Positions 42,511 to 51,976 of a stretch of DNA of 64,000 nucleotides are shown in pieces. Origin of the DNA: Flavobacterium sp. (GTDB lineage: Bacteria; Bacteroidota; Bacteroidia; Flavobacteriales; Flavobacteriaceae); assembly GCF_029945805.1 (NCBI RefSeq), contig NZ_JAQSDH010000012.1, positions 1-64,000 of the forward strand, given 5' to 3'. Below the pieces are notes generated by a model that did not search any database, was not told where the DNA came from, and worked only from the letters and a program-made list of their open reading frames with translations. Each line of letters opens with the position of its first letter. The first letter of the stretch is position 1. The position numbers and the translations under genes are program-made.

Positions 42511-43689
42511 ATGGATAAATCGTTGTTATCTGTCGAAATTCAAGAGTTTATCGATTCCAATTTAGAGGCTGATCTGGCAAGGTTAGCATTGCAGAAAAAC
42601 AAATTTCCAAATACATACTGGACTGGAATTCTGAATCAGATTGCTTCCAAACAAAAAACCAAAACAAAACTTCCAACTTGGTTTAATACTCCGAATATTT
42701 ATTATCCGAGCAAAATTTCAGTGGAACAAACTTCATCTGAAAAAACGGCGGAATACAAATCAGACTTAGTTTCAGGTGGATCTTTAATTGATTTAACTGG
42801 TGGTTTTGGGGTTGATGCATATTATTTCGCCAAAAAAGTAAATCAAGTAACACATTGTGAAATCAACGCCGATTTATCCGAAATTGTCGCGCACAATCTG
42901 CAACAATTAAATAGTGGCAACATTAACTGTATTTCAGGTGAAAGTTCGGAAACCTTAACGAAATTAAACCAAAAATTCGACTGGATTTATATTGATCCTT
43001 CAAGGCGAAATGAGGCAAAAGGCAAAGTTTTTATGTTGAAAGATTGTTTACCCAATGTTCCTGAATCACTTGATTTTTACTTCGAGTATTCTCCAAAAAT
43101 GATGATCAAAACAGCTCCGATTCTTGATATTACTGCAGGTTTATCGGAACTGAAAAACGTAAAGGCAATCTATATCGTTGCGTTAGACAATGAAGTCAAG
43201 GAATTGCTTTGGATTTTGGAAAAGAACTACACCAAATCCATTGAGATCGTTACTGCTAATTTAGTAAAAGAAACGATAGAAGAATTCCGTTTTACACTAG
43301 GAAGTACTGCGATTTCTAATTACAGTTTACCAAAAAAATACCTGTACGAACCCAATGCGTCTATAATGAAATCGGGAGGATTTAATGAAATTTCTGCACC
43401 TTTTGCTATCGGGAAATTGCAGCAACATTCGCATCTTTATACTTCGGATACCGTAATTGATTTCCCGGGTAGAGTTTTTACAATCGAAAATAGTTTTGAA
43501 TACAATAAACAAAACATGAAATCATTTCTCGAAAATAAAAAAGCTAATATCACGACGCGGAATTTTACGGAAACGGTAGAAAACATTCGAAAAAAATGGA
43601 AAATTCATGATGGAGGAACAACCTATTGTTTTTTCACAACTGATGTAAATAATAAGAAAATAGTTTTACTTTGCAACAAATTAAAATAA
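42511..43689 (+). CDS. class I SAM-dependent methyltransferase (THUMP-like C-terminus)
   Basis: LIDLTGGFGVDAYYFAKK, WIYIDPSRRNEAKGKV. Confidence 0.85.
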   Translation: MDKSLLSVEIQEFIDSNLEADLARLALQKNKFPNTYWTGILNQIASKQKTKTKLPTWFNTPNIYYPSKISVEQTSSEKTAEYKSDLVSGGSLIDLTGGFGVDAYYFAKKVNQVTHCEINADLSEIVAHNLQQLNSGNINCISGESSETLTKLNQKFDWIYIDPSRRNEAKGKVFMLKDCLPNVPESLDFYFEYSPKMMIKTAPILDITAGLSELKNVKAIYIVALDNEVKELLWILEKNYTKSIEIVTANLVKETIEEFRFTLGSTAISNYSLPKKYLYEPNASIMKSGGFNEISAPFAIGKLQQHSHLYTSDTVIDFPGRVFTIENSFEYNKQNMKSFLENKKANITTRNFTETVENIRKKWKIHDGGTTYCFFTTDVNNKKIVLLCNKLK

Positions 43690-43691
43690 AC

Positions 43692-44264
43692 ATGAAAAAT
43701 AGTGTCTTAGCATTATTCATATTGATAAACATAAGCGTTTTCGCCCAAAAGCCATGCGAAATTGACGCTGATATTACTGATACCATCGGGACTTATAAGA
43801 CTACGAAACAGTATATGGTTTTCGAGAGAAGTTTTGCCGGAAACTCCACAAACGTCTTTTTTTCATTAGCCAATACTAATGGCGTTTTGGGAGTGGAACT
43901 GCAATTGTTACAAAAAAGCAATGATTTTATAAAAACTACTTGTTTAGATAGCGGTTCAAAAATATTTATCCAATTACAAAACGGAAAAATTGTAACTCTT
44001 TTTCACGCTGGCGCTGATTCTTGTGGCTCGCTTCTAAGAGATGATAAGAATATGAACAACCGAATTATTACTGGAACCTTTCTATTTTCTAAAGATAATT
44101 ATGAGGAATTAAAAAAATCACCTGTAACTTTTATCCGAATTCAATTTACGGGAGAAACAGCAGATTATCCTTTTAAAACTGGATTTGTTTCGGTGTTGGA
44201 CAAAAAAATGTATGAGCCTGAAAAATATTTTATGGACTATTTAAAATGTATAGAAACTAATTAA
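43692..44264 (+). CDS. hypothetical secreted protein
   Basis: signal peptide MKNSVLALFILINISVFAQ; upstream Met at 43671 overlaps preceding CDS. Confidence 0.65.
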   Translation: MKNSVLALFILINISVFAQKPCEIDADITDTIGTYKTTKQYMVFERSFAGNSTNVFFSLANTNGVLGVELQLLQKSNDFIKTTCLDSGSKIFIQLQNGKIVTLFHAGADSCGSLLRDDKNMNNRIITGTFLFSKDNYEELKKSPVTFIRIQFTGETADYPFKTGFVSVLDKKMYEPEKYFMDYLKCIETN

Positions 44265-44916
44265 GACATTTCCATTTTAGATTAGAAACTTGGTCTTTAC
44301 TACTTCCGCTTAAGTTATAATGCCACCATTCTGAATCGAAAGATTTGAAATTGTTTTCGAGCATTATTGTTTTTAGCAATTTTCTATTGGCTAAGATTTG
44401 TTCCGAAAGATTCAAATAATTATGACTGGCTTCTTTTCCGAAAAAGTCAAATTTGGTTCCCATATTTAGTTCCATTCCGTTTGAATCAACTAGTGAAATA
44501 TCGACTGCTCCGCCACGATTGTGAATAGACCCTTTCTTTGGATTAGCTACATAATTAGCATCGGGAACAATTTTCCACATCTTTTTCTGAATCGATTTGG
44601 GACGATAGCAATCATATAACTTAATCTTATAACCTTTTTCTAAAAACGATTTATTAGCTTTGAGTAAAGCTTTTACAGTTTTCACACGCAAGAAACATTC
44701 GTCACAAGGATAAACTTTTTCTTTAAGAAAATTATCTGGCGTGGCATATTTCATATCAAATACAAAATCGTTGCTGTAATTTCTTAGATTAACAAAAGTA
44801 GTGCTGTCATTTTCTTTAGCAATATCAAACAATTCAGTTGATTTTTTAGAATTTAGGTGTGTCGATTTGCAGGAAATCAATACAACGATTAGTAATAAAG
44901 GAAGTACTTTTTTCAT
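44257..44916 (-). CDS. M15 family D-alanyl-D-alanine dipeptidase (VanX/DdpX-like) lipoprotein
   Basis: YDCYRPKSIQKKMW, GSIHNRGGAVDISLVD, SEWWHYN. Confidence 0.9.
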   Translation of the reverse strand: MKKVLPLLLIVVLISCKSTHLNSKKSTELFDIAKENDSTTFVNLRNYSNDFVFDMKYATPDNFLKEKVYPCDECFLRVKTVKALLKANKSFLEKGYKIKLYDCYRPKSIQKKMWKIVPDANYVANPKKGSIHNRGGAVDISLVDSNGMELNMGTKFDFFGKEASHNYLNLSEQILANRKLLKTIMLENNFKSFDSEWWHYNLSGSSKDQVSNLKWKCLN

Positions 44917-44965
44917 GTTTTATATAATTTGATGGTTAGGCTTCCTATAATACAAACAAATACAA

Positions 44966-45286
44966 CTACTCTTCATCGCGAAACGCCACGTCGCCTTTCC
45001 AGTTCGAGAAACCACCTTCAAGATTATACGTTGTCTCAAAACCCATTTGGTTCATAATAGCGCAAGCCTCTGCACTTCTTCCACCAGCTTTACAATACAC
45101 ATAAAAATTTTTTGATTTGTCTAGTTCGTCAAGTTTGTAAATAAAGGCTTGGCCCCTGTATATATCGTTTAAAACGGCGTTAGGGATTATGCCATCATTC
45201 CATTCGTCTTCCGTTCTCACGTCAAGAATAACAGCATTAGGATCATTTTCTAATTTTGATTTCCATTCGTTTTGTGATAAATCCAT
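44966..45286 (-). CDS. rhodanese-like domain protein
   Basis: AVILDVRTEDEWNDGIIPNAV, VYCKAGGRSAEA. Confidence 0.95.
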   Translation of the reverse strand: MDLSQNEWKSKLENDPNAVILDVRTEDEWNDGIIPNAVLNDIYRGQAFIYKLDELDKSKNFYVYCKAGGRSAEACAIMNQMGFETTYNLEGGFSNWKGDVAFRDEE

Positions 45287-45393
45287 AATTGATAATTTTG
45301 AATAACAAATATACTTGTTTGCAAATTTAAATTCGATTGCTGAGAAAAGAAACTTAACACTATTTAAAATTTTAACATAAGAATAACAAACAC

Positions 45394-45438
45394 TTGTAGC
45401 TACAAATGAAATAATCCGTTACATTTGTATCTACAAAT
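45394..45438 (+). promoter_or_regulatory. promoter and two palindromic sites upstream of marR-type gene
   Basis: TTGTAGCTACAA (45394-45405) and ATTTGTA-TC-TACAAAT (45423-45438); second overlaps -7-like TACATTTG (45420-45427). Confidence 0.65.
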
Positions 45439-45453
45439 ATTGTAAGGACAATT

Positions 45454-45912
45454 ATGAAAATTGAAGAAGTTATAAAATCCACAGTCGAGTTAGATGTCGC
45501 CAAAAAAGTCATCTTAAACTTTCTGTATACTCAAAATGTGATTAATGATAATTTTCATGAGATTTTAAAGCCTTACGATATTTCGAGAGAACAATATAAC
45601 GTGCTGAGAATTCTACGTGGTCAAAAAGGTTGTCCTGCCAATATGAATGTTATTCAGGAACGAATGCTTGCAAAAAACAGTAACACTACGCGACTAATCG
45701 ATAAACTTTTAATAAAAAATTACGTAACTCGTGAAGTTTGCCCTGAAAACCGTCGAAAAATCGAGGTCAAAATTACCCAGCAAGGATTAGACATTTTAAT
45801 CCAATTGGATCCTATTGTTATTGCTCACGAACAGCAATTTGCCAACAATTTAAGCGGCGAAGAATTACAGCAGTTGAACACGTTACTAGAAAAATATAGA
45901 ACCTTTAAATAA
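45454..45912 (+). CDS. MarR family transcriptional regulator
   Basis: wHTH: EQYNVLRILRGQKGCPANMNVIQERMLAKNSNTTRLIDKLLIKNYVTRE. Confidence 0.95.
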   Translation: MKIEEVIKSTVELDVAKKVILNFLYTQNVINDNFHEILKPYDISREQYNVLRILRGQKGCPANMNVIQERMLAKNSNTTRLIDKLLIKNYVTREVCPENRRKIEVKITQQGLDILIQLDPIVIAHEQQFANNLSGEELQQLNTLLEKYRTFK

Positions 45913-45924
45913 ATCAATTTACAC

Positions 45925-46557
45925 ATGAGTAATTTCATAAAAGACGCTAACTGGCGTTACGCAACCAAAAAATTTGATCCTTCAAAAAAAGTTTCAAAAG
46001 AAGATTTAGCAACCCTTAAAGAAGCAATTCGTTTGTCAGCTTCCTCGTATGGTTTGCAGCCCTACAAAGTTTTAATTATTGAAAATCCGGAAATTAGAGC
46101 CAAATTGCAACCCGTTGCTTGGGGACAATCGCAAATTGTTGACGCTTCTCAATTAATCGTTTTTGCGAATATTACAAATTTTGGTGAAAAAGAAATTAAT
46201 GCTTACATCAAAAATTTAACAGAAGTCAGAGGGATCTCTATCGAATCTGTCCAAGGCTATGCTGATTTTATGAAATCAAAAATTACTGCGTTGTCAGAAG
46301 ATAATCGAAACATCTGGACCGCAAAACAAACTTACATTGCTTTAAGTAATTTATTAAATGTCGCAGCAGAATTAAAAATAGACGTTACACCTATAGAAGG
46401 ATTTGAACCAGAGAAATTTAATGAAATCCTTGGACTTGACAAATTAGGATTAAATGCCGTAGTAATAGCAACTGTAGGGTACCGCGATGATGAAGATGCC
46501 ACCCAGAACTATGTAAAAGTACGCAAATCAACCGAAGAATTATTTATCAATTTATAA
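45925..46557 (+). CDS. NAD(P)H-dependent oxidoreductase (nitroreductase family)
   Basis: ANWRYATKKFDPSKKVS, SASSYGLQPYKVLII. Confidence 0.93.
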   Translation: MSNFIKDANWRYATKKFDPSKKVSKEDLATLKEAIRLSASSYGLQPYKVLIIENPEIRAKLQPVAWGQSQIVDASQLIVFANITNFGEKEINAYIKNLTEVRGISIESVQGYADFMKSKITALSEDNRNIWTAKQTYIALSNLLNVAAELKIDVTPIEGFEPEKFNEILGLDKLGLNAVVIATVGYRDDEDATQNYVKVRKSTEELFINL

Positions 46558-46579
46558 CCATAACTAAATCGTAAAAACA

Positions 46580-47146
46580 ATGAAAAATTTAAAAATTATC
46601 GCACTTGCAGTATTCGTAGCTTTTGGAACTACTGTAGCTACTGCACAAACTAAAAAAGTTGACGCTGGGAAAAGTACAATCAATTGGGTTGGAAAAAAAA
46701 TAACGGGCGAACACAGCGGAACTGTTAATTTAAAAGAAGGAAATTTGATTTTCAAAGGAGACAAATTAGCAGGCGGGAGCTTTACAGTTGACATGGCTTC
46801 ATTAGCTGCAACAGACATCTCGGGTGAATATAAAGCAAAATTAGACGGTCACTTGAAATCAGCAGATTTCTTCGGAACTGAAAAATTTCCTACTGCTGCT
46901 TTAGTATTCAAAAAAATTGCTACTAAAGTTGGCGGTGTTTATACAGTAACTGCTGACTTAACAATCAAAGGAATTACAAATCCTATAACTTTTGACTTAG
47001 CTGTGAAAGGGGATACGGCTAAAACAAATTTGAAAATAGACAGAACTAAATACGAGATCAAATACAACTCTAAAAGTTTCTTTGACAGCATTGGAGACAA
47101 AGCTATTTATGATGATTTCGAATTAACTGTTAACCTACAGTTCTAA
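46580..47146 (+). CDS. YceI family protein
   Basis: signal peptide; DAGKSTINWVGKKITGEHSGTV, LTIKGITNPITFDL. Confidence 0.94.
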   Translation: MKNLKIIALAVFVAFGTTVATAQTKKVDAGKSTINWVGKKITGEHSGTVNLKEGNLIFKGDKLAGGSFTVDMASLAATDISGEYKAKLDGHLKSADFFGTEKFPTAALVFKKIATKVGGVYTVTADLTIKGITNPITFDLAVKGDTAKTNLKIDRTKYEIKYNSKSFFDSIGDKAIYDDFELTVNLQF

Positions 47147-47165
47147 TTAGGGAATGATTGCTATG

Positions 47166-47197
47166 AAAAACCTTGAAAAGAAATTTTTGAGGTTTTT
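47166..47197 (+). terminator. terminator after yceI-like gene
   Basis: AAAAACCT...AGGTTTTT hairpin followed by T-run. Confidence 0.65.
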
Positions 47198-47208
47198 TTA
47201 ATTTCTAC

Positions 47209-47238
47209 TTGAAAATTAAAAACACATCACTACATTTG
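47209..47238 (+). promoter_or_regulatory. trp operon promoter
   Basis: TTG (47209-47211), 19-nt spacer, TACATTTG (47231-47238), matching Bacteroidetes -33/-7 architecture. Confidence 0.7.
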
Positions 47239-47255
47239 TGAATCATAAAAAAACA

Positions 47256-47312
47256 ATGAAGAACATTTTAAATAATACTTGGTGGTGGAATAGTTTACGT
47301 CAAACGTCGTGA
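47256..47312 (+). CDS. trp leader peptide MKNILNNTWWWNSLRQTS
   Basis: 18-codon ORF with three consecutive TGG codons between a promoter and a terminator, upstream of trpE. Confidence 0.85.
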   Translation: MKNILNNTWWWNSLRQTS

Positions 47313-47349
47313 AATAGTCCATTATTGGTATCATTTACCCAAATAATAT

Positions 47350-47379
47350 AAAGGCTTGTCATTCACGACAAGCCTTTTT
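47350..47379 (+). terminator. trp attenuator (intrinsic terminator)
   Basis: AAAGGCTTGTC-attcac-GACAAGCCTTT + TT; 11-bp perfect stem. Confidence 0.88.
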
Positions 47380-47434
47380 CTGTTTAAACAAAATTGTCAT
47401 ACTGAGCGCAGTCAAAGTGCAAAAAAACAAAAAG

Positions 47435-48829
47435 ATGAAAATTTACAATTTACATACGCAACACAAGCAAATCCTCGCTGATACAATCACTCCTGTTAGT
47501 ATTTACCTAAAAATTAGAGATAAATTTCCAAATAGCATTTTATTAGAAAGTAGTGATTACCATACTGCCGATAACAGTTTCTCTTATATCTGCTGCAATC
47601 CTATCGCTTCAATAAAAATTGAGAATACTAACATCATCAGTGCTTTTCCAGATGGAACTTTAGAGAAAATAGCGGTTTCAAATACGGTAAATGTTCCAAA
47701 AGTAATTGAAGAATTTGCCTCAAAATTCAAACCTGAAAAGAACAATTTCAAATTCATCAATAATGGTTTGTTTGGTTATATTAATTACGATGCCGTACAA
47801 TATTTTGAAAAGGCTTCTATTCAAAAAAGATCAGATGATATAGCGATTCCCGATTTGTATTACGCAGTTTACCAGAATATAATTGCCATAAATCATTTCA
47901 AAAACGAAGCGTATATCTTCTGTCACAGCATAGATAATACTAATAATATCAAGGAAATTGAGCAATTACTACAAACCAAAACCTTTGCGAGTTTTAGTTT
48001 TACCAAAGAGGGCAATTCGGTTTCCAATCTAACAGATGAAGAATTCAAATCGAATGTAGCTTTAGCTAAAAAACACTGTCATCGAGGCGATGTGTTTCAA
48101 TTGGTCTTATCCAGAAGATTTTCTCAAGCCTTTAAAGGTGATGAATTCAATGTCTACCGTGCCTTAAGAAACATCAACCCTTCTCCCTATTTGTTCTTTT
48201 TTGATTATGGAAATTTCAAGATTTTTGGGTCTTCGCCCGAAGCGCAACTGGTGATTGCAAACAAGCATGCCGAAATTCATCCTATTGCCGGAACATTTAA
48301 ACGAACCGGAAACGATGAACAAGATGCCGAATTAGCCAAAAAACTTTCCGAAGATACCAAAGAAAACAGCGAACATGTGATGTTAGTCGATTTGGCTCGA
48401 AACGATTTAAGCCGAAATTGCACTGAAGTAAAGGTTGAAAAATATAAAGAAGTGCAGTTTTTTTCACACGTAATCCATCTGGTTTCAAAAGTCACTGGAA
48501 AACTAAATGGAAGTGCTATGAATTTGGTTGCCAATACCTTTCCGGCCGGAACCTTAACTGGTGCTCCAAAACACAAAGCGATGCAATTAATAGAACAAAT
48601 CGAAATTACCAACCGAACATTTTATGGAGGCGCCATCGGCTTCATGGATTTTGAAGGCAATTTCAATCATGCCATTATGATTAGAACGTTCCTTTCTAAA
48701 AACCACCAATTGCATTATCAGGCTGGCGCCGGAATTGTGGAAAGTTCTTCAGAAGAAAACGAAATGCAAGAAGTGTACAACAAATTAGGAGCATTAAATA
48801 AAGCGCTCGAATTAGCAGAAACAATATAG
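47435..48829 (+). CDS. trpE: anthranilate synthase component I
   Basis: chorismate-binding motifs GDVFQLVLSRRF, HPIAGTFKRTGNDEQDAELA, GTLTGAPKHKAMQLI; ATG at 47435 preferred over GTG at 47417. Confidence 0.95.
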   Translation: MKIYNLHTQHKQILADTITPVSIYLKIRDKFPNSILLESSDYHTADNSFSYICCNPIASIKIENTNIISAFPDGTLEKIAVSNTVNVPKVIEEFASKFKPEKNNFKFINNGLFGYINYDAVQYFEKASIQKRSDDIAIPDLYYAVYQNIIAINHFKNEAYIFCHSIDNTNNIKEIEQLLQTKTFASFSFTKEGNSVSNLTDEEFKSNVALAKKHCHRGDVFQLVLSRRFSQAFKGDEFNVYRALRNINPSPYLFFFDYGNFKIFGSSPEAQLVIANKHAEIHPIAGTFKRTGNDEQDAELAKKLSEDTKENSEHVMLVDLARNDLSRNCTEVKVEKYKEVQFFSHVIHLVSKVTGKLNGSAMNLVANTFPAGTLTGAPKHKAMQLIEQIEITNRTFYGGAIGFMDFEGNFNHAIMIRTFLSKNHQLHYQAGAGIVESSSEENEMQEVYNKLGALNKALELAETI

Positions 48830-48911
48830 TGATCAGTGGTCAGAAAGCAGTGATCAGTTAAAAAAAAATAAACATTATACATTTTGTCACCCTGAGCGCA
48901 GTCGAAGGGCT
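48829..48911. repeat. spacer repeats between trpE and trpG
   Basis: GTGATCAGTGGTCAGAAAGCAGT (near copy at 29455-29477) and CCCTGAGCGCAGTCGAAGGGC. Confidence 0.7.
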
Positions 48912-48925
48912 TTAATAATAAAAAT

Positions 48926-49495
48926 ATGAAAACAATAGCAGTTATCGACAATTACGACAGTTTTACCTACAACTTAGTTCATTATTTAGAAGATTTGAAC
49001 ACACAAGTTACTGTATTCAGAAACGACGAATTTGAATTGGAAGAATTACAAGTTTATGATAAAATAGTGCTTTCGCCTGGACCCGGAATCCCAGATGAAG
49101 CGGGCTTACTGAAAGCTGTCATTTCAAAATATGCCAAAACTAAAAGCATTCTTGGAGTTTGCCTCGGACAACAAGCCATCGGAGAAGTCTTTGGCGGAAG
49201 CCTTATAAATCTAGAAAAAGTATATCACGGAGTGTCCACAAAAATTACGCAGACAGTTACAGACGAAACGCTTTTTTATGGTTTGCCCAATGAATTTGAA
49301 GTCGGGCGCTATCATTCTTGGGTTGTTGCCAATGCTGATTTTCCAACAGTTTTAGAAATTACTTCGACAGATGAAAACGGACAAATCATGTCACTGCGCC
49401 ACAAAACACTTGATGTTAAAGGGGTTCAATTCCACCCAGAAAGCGTTTTGACGCCTCTTGGTAAACAAATTATAGAAAATTGGGTTAACGATTAA
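48926..49495 (+). CDS. trpG: anthranilate synthase component II (glutamine amidotransferase)
   Basis: IDNYDSFTYNLVHYL, LGVCLGQQAIGEVFGG, GVQFHPES. Confidence 0.95.
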   Translation: MKTIAVIDNYDSFTYNLVHYLEDLNTQVTVFRNDEFELEELQVYDKIVLSPGPGIPDEAGLLKAVISKYAKTKSILGVCLGQQAIGEVFGGSLINLEKVYHGVSTKITQTVTDETLFYGLPNEFEVGRYHSWVVANADFPTVLEITSTDENGQIMSLRHKTLDVKGVQFHPESVLTPLGKQIIENWVND

Positions 49496-49498
49496 CTG

Positions 49499-49558
49499 GC
49501 AATTTCAATAGCAATTTCAATGACAATTTCAATGGCAATGACAATAGCACTATCAATT
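49499..49558. repeat. 12-bp tandem repeat, 5 units, between trpG and trpD
   Basis: GCAATTTCAATA/GCAATTTCAATG/ACAATTTCAATG/GCAATGACAATA/GCACTATCAATT. Confidence 0.85.
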
Positions 49559-49569
49559 ACAATAAAAAA

Positions 49570-50562
49570 ATGAAAATTATACTTAACAGATTAATAAACC
49601 ACGAATCGCTATCCAAAGCAGAAGCTAAAGAAGTGCTAGTAAATATTTCTTCGAGCCAATATAATCCTAGCCAAATTGCTTCGTTTTTGACGGTTTATAT
49701 GATGCGAAACATTACCATTGAAGAGCTTTCGGGTTTCCGTGAAGCGCTTTTAGAACTTTGCATTCCTGTTGATTTCTCAGCGTACAACACTATCGATTTG
49801 TGCGGTACTGGCGGAGACGGAAAAGATACTTTTAACATATCAACCTTAGCTTCATTCGTAGTAGCTGGAACCGGAATTCATGTCGCAAAGCACGGTAACT
49901 ATGGCGTTTCCTCTATTTCAGGTTCGAGTAACGTTATGGAAAATTTGGGTGTAAAATTCAGTAATGATAAAGACTTTCTAGCCAAATGTATGGATCAAGC
50001 GAACATTGCCATACTTCATGCACCACTTTTCCACCCTGCAATGAAAAATGTGGGTCCAATCCGAAAACAATTAGGCGTAAAAACCTTCTTCAACATGCTC
50101 GGGCCAATGGTAAACCCCTCGTTTCCGAAAAACCAGTTGGTGGGTGTTTTTAATTTAGAATTGGCTCGAATGTACGCGTATCTCTACCAAAACACAAATG
50201 TAAACTACACAATTCTTCACGCTTTGGATGGTTATGATGAAATTTCATTAACTGCCGATGCCAAAATGATTACTAAAAACTCCGAAAGTATTGTCAACGC
50301 TACTGATTTTGATGTAAAAAAATTGCTTTTAGAACAAATCAAAGGCGGAGAAACCATAGAAGAATCGGCGCGAATTTTCATGAATATCATCTCTGGAAAA
50401 GGAACGGAAGCGCAAGAGAATGTGGTTTGTGCCAATGCGGCCTTAGCGCTTGCAACGGTCGAAAATTCATCGATAATCGATGCATTTGCCAAAGCAAAAG
50501 AAAGTTTACAATCGGGAAAAGCCTTAGAAAAATTACAAAAACTGCAACAAATCAGTAAATAA
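49570..50562 (+). CDS. trpD: anthranilate phosphoribosyltransferase
   Basis: DLCGTGGDGKDTFNIST, KHGNYGVSSISGSSNVMENLG. Confidence 0.96.
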   Translation: MKIILNRLINHESLSKAEAKEVLVNISSSQYNPSQIASFLTVYMMRNITIEELSGFREALLELCIPVDFSAYNTIDLCGTGGDGKDTFNISTLASFVVAGTGIHVAKHGNYGVSSISGSSNVMENLGVKFSNDKDFLAKCMDQANIAILHAPLFHPAMKNVGPIRKQLGVKTFFNMLGPMVNPSFPKNQLVGVFNLELARMYAYLYQNTNVNYTILHALDGYDEISLTADAKMITKNSESIVNATDFDVKKLLLEQIKGGETIEESARIFMNIISGKGTEAQENVVCANAALALATVENSSIIDAFAKAKESLQSGKALEKLQKLQQISK

Positions 50563-51347
50563 TGAACATATTAGACCAAATCATCGCCAGTAAAAAGAAA
50601 GAAATCGCTTTAAAGAAGTCTGTACTTTCAATTGCACAGTTGGAAAATGCTGAATTATTCAATAAAAAAACGAATTCTCTAAGCAAATCCATACGCAATT
50701 TGCCATTCGCAATCATTGCTGAACACAAACGCAGATCGCCTTCCAAAGCTACGATTAACAACAGTTTTTCAGTAGAAGAAGTGGTAAAAGGCTATGAAAA
50801 TGGGGGTGCTTCAGCGATTTCTATCTTAACGGATACTCAATATTTTGGCGGCTCATTAGAAGATTTGATTTTGGCTCGCGCTTCTGTTCAGATTCCGTTA
50901 TTGCGTAAAGAATTTATTATTGATGAATACCAGTTATTAGAAGCCAAAGCCTTTGGTGCCGATGCTATTCTGCTGATTGCAGCCGTTTTATCTAAACAAG
51001 AAATCAAACTACTTTCAGAATTTGCGCAATCGTTAGCTTTAGAAGTTTTGTTAGAAGTGCATAATCTCGAAGAATTAGAGAAAAGCATCATGCCAAGCCT
51101 TGATTTAATTGGTGTTAACAACCGAAACCTAAAAACATTTGAAGTGAGTTTGCAGAACAGCATCGATTTATCAAATAACATTCCGAATGATTTTGTTAAG
51201 ATTTCCGAAAGCGGATTAACCGCAACTGAAGACATCAATCTATTGAAAAGTCACGGTTTTCATGGATTCTTAATTGGTGAAAACTTTATGAAAACCGATA
51301 ATCCTGGGAAGAGTTTGGAACAATTCATCAATCAATTGAAAGGATAA
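50562..51347 (+). CDS. trpC: indole-3-glycerol phosphate synthase
   Basis: IIAEHKRRSPSKATIN, GGASAISILTDTQYFGGS, GVNNRNLKTFEV. Confidence 0.96.
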   Translation: MNILDQIIASKKKEIALKKSVLSIAQLENAELFNKKTNSLSKSIRNLPFAIIAEHKRRSPSKATINNSFSVEEVVKGYENGGASAISILTDTQYFGGSLEDLILARASVQIPLLRKEFIIDEYQLLEAKAFGADAILLIAAVLSKQEIKLLSEFAQSLALEVLLEVHNLEELEKSIMPSLDLIGVNNRNLKTFEVSLQNSIDLSNNIPNDFVKISESGLTATEDINLLKSHGFHGFLIGENFMKTDNPGKSLEQFINQLKG

Positions 51348-51970
51348 TGGCAATTCAAATCAAAATATGCGGTATGAAATTTCCAGAGAATATCATCGAA
51401 ATTGCTTCGTTGCAACCGGATTATTTAGGATTCATTTTCTATGAAAAATCGCCTCGTAATTTTGAAAATGATATCCCAAATATCCCAAAATCTATTCGGA
51501 AAGTAGGAGTTTTTGTTAATGCCTCTTTGGAAGAAATTCTAAAAAAAGTAAATCAATATCAATTAGAGTTAGTGCAATTACATGGCGCTGAAAGTCCAGA
51601 ATTCTGTCATTCATTACAGCAAAATAACGTTAAAGTAATAAAAGCATTAAGTATTGATAATCAATTTAATTTTAATACGTTAAATGAATATAATAATTTT
51701 TGCGATTACTTCCTTTTTGACACCAAAGGAACAAATTATGGAGGCAATGGAATTACATTCGATTGGAGCATTTTAGAAAATTACACTTTAGATAAGCCCT
51801 ACTTTTTAAGTGGCGGAATTGGATTAGAAAACCTCGAAGAAGTAAAATCATTTCTAACTAAACCTTACTCGAAAAACTGTATTGCCATCGACTGCAACAG
51901 CAAATTAGAAACAGAACCAGGATTAAAATCGATAGAAAATACAAAACAGCTTATCAACGCTTTTAAATAA
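51347..51970 (+). CDS. trpF: phosphoribosylanthranilate isomerase
   Basis: IKICGMKFPENI, YLGFIFYEKSPR, VQLHGAES, FLSGGIGLEN. Confidence 0.95.
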   Translation: MAIQIKICGMKFPENIIEIASLQPDYLGFIFYEKSPRNFENDIPNIPKSIRKVGVFVNASLEEILKKVNQYQLELVQLHGAESPEFCHSLQQNNVKVIKALSIDNQFNFNTLNEYNNFCDYFLFDTKGTNYGGNGITFDWSILENYTLDKPYFLSGGIGLENLEEVKSFLTKPYSKNCIAIDCNSKLETEPGLKSIENTKQLINAFK

Positions 51971-51976
51971 TAAACT

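Noticed and set aside
48277-48612. 111-aa minus-strand ORF
   Set aside because: Antisense within trpE
48718-48951. 77-aa minus-strand ORF (KPFDCAQGDK...)
   Set aside because: Translation of a dispersed intergenic repeat; spans trpE end and trpG start
50888-51238. 116-aa minus-strand ORF
   Set aside because: Antisense within trpC
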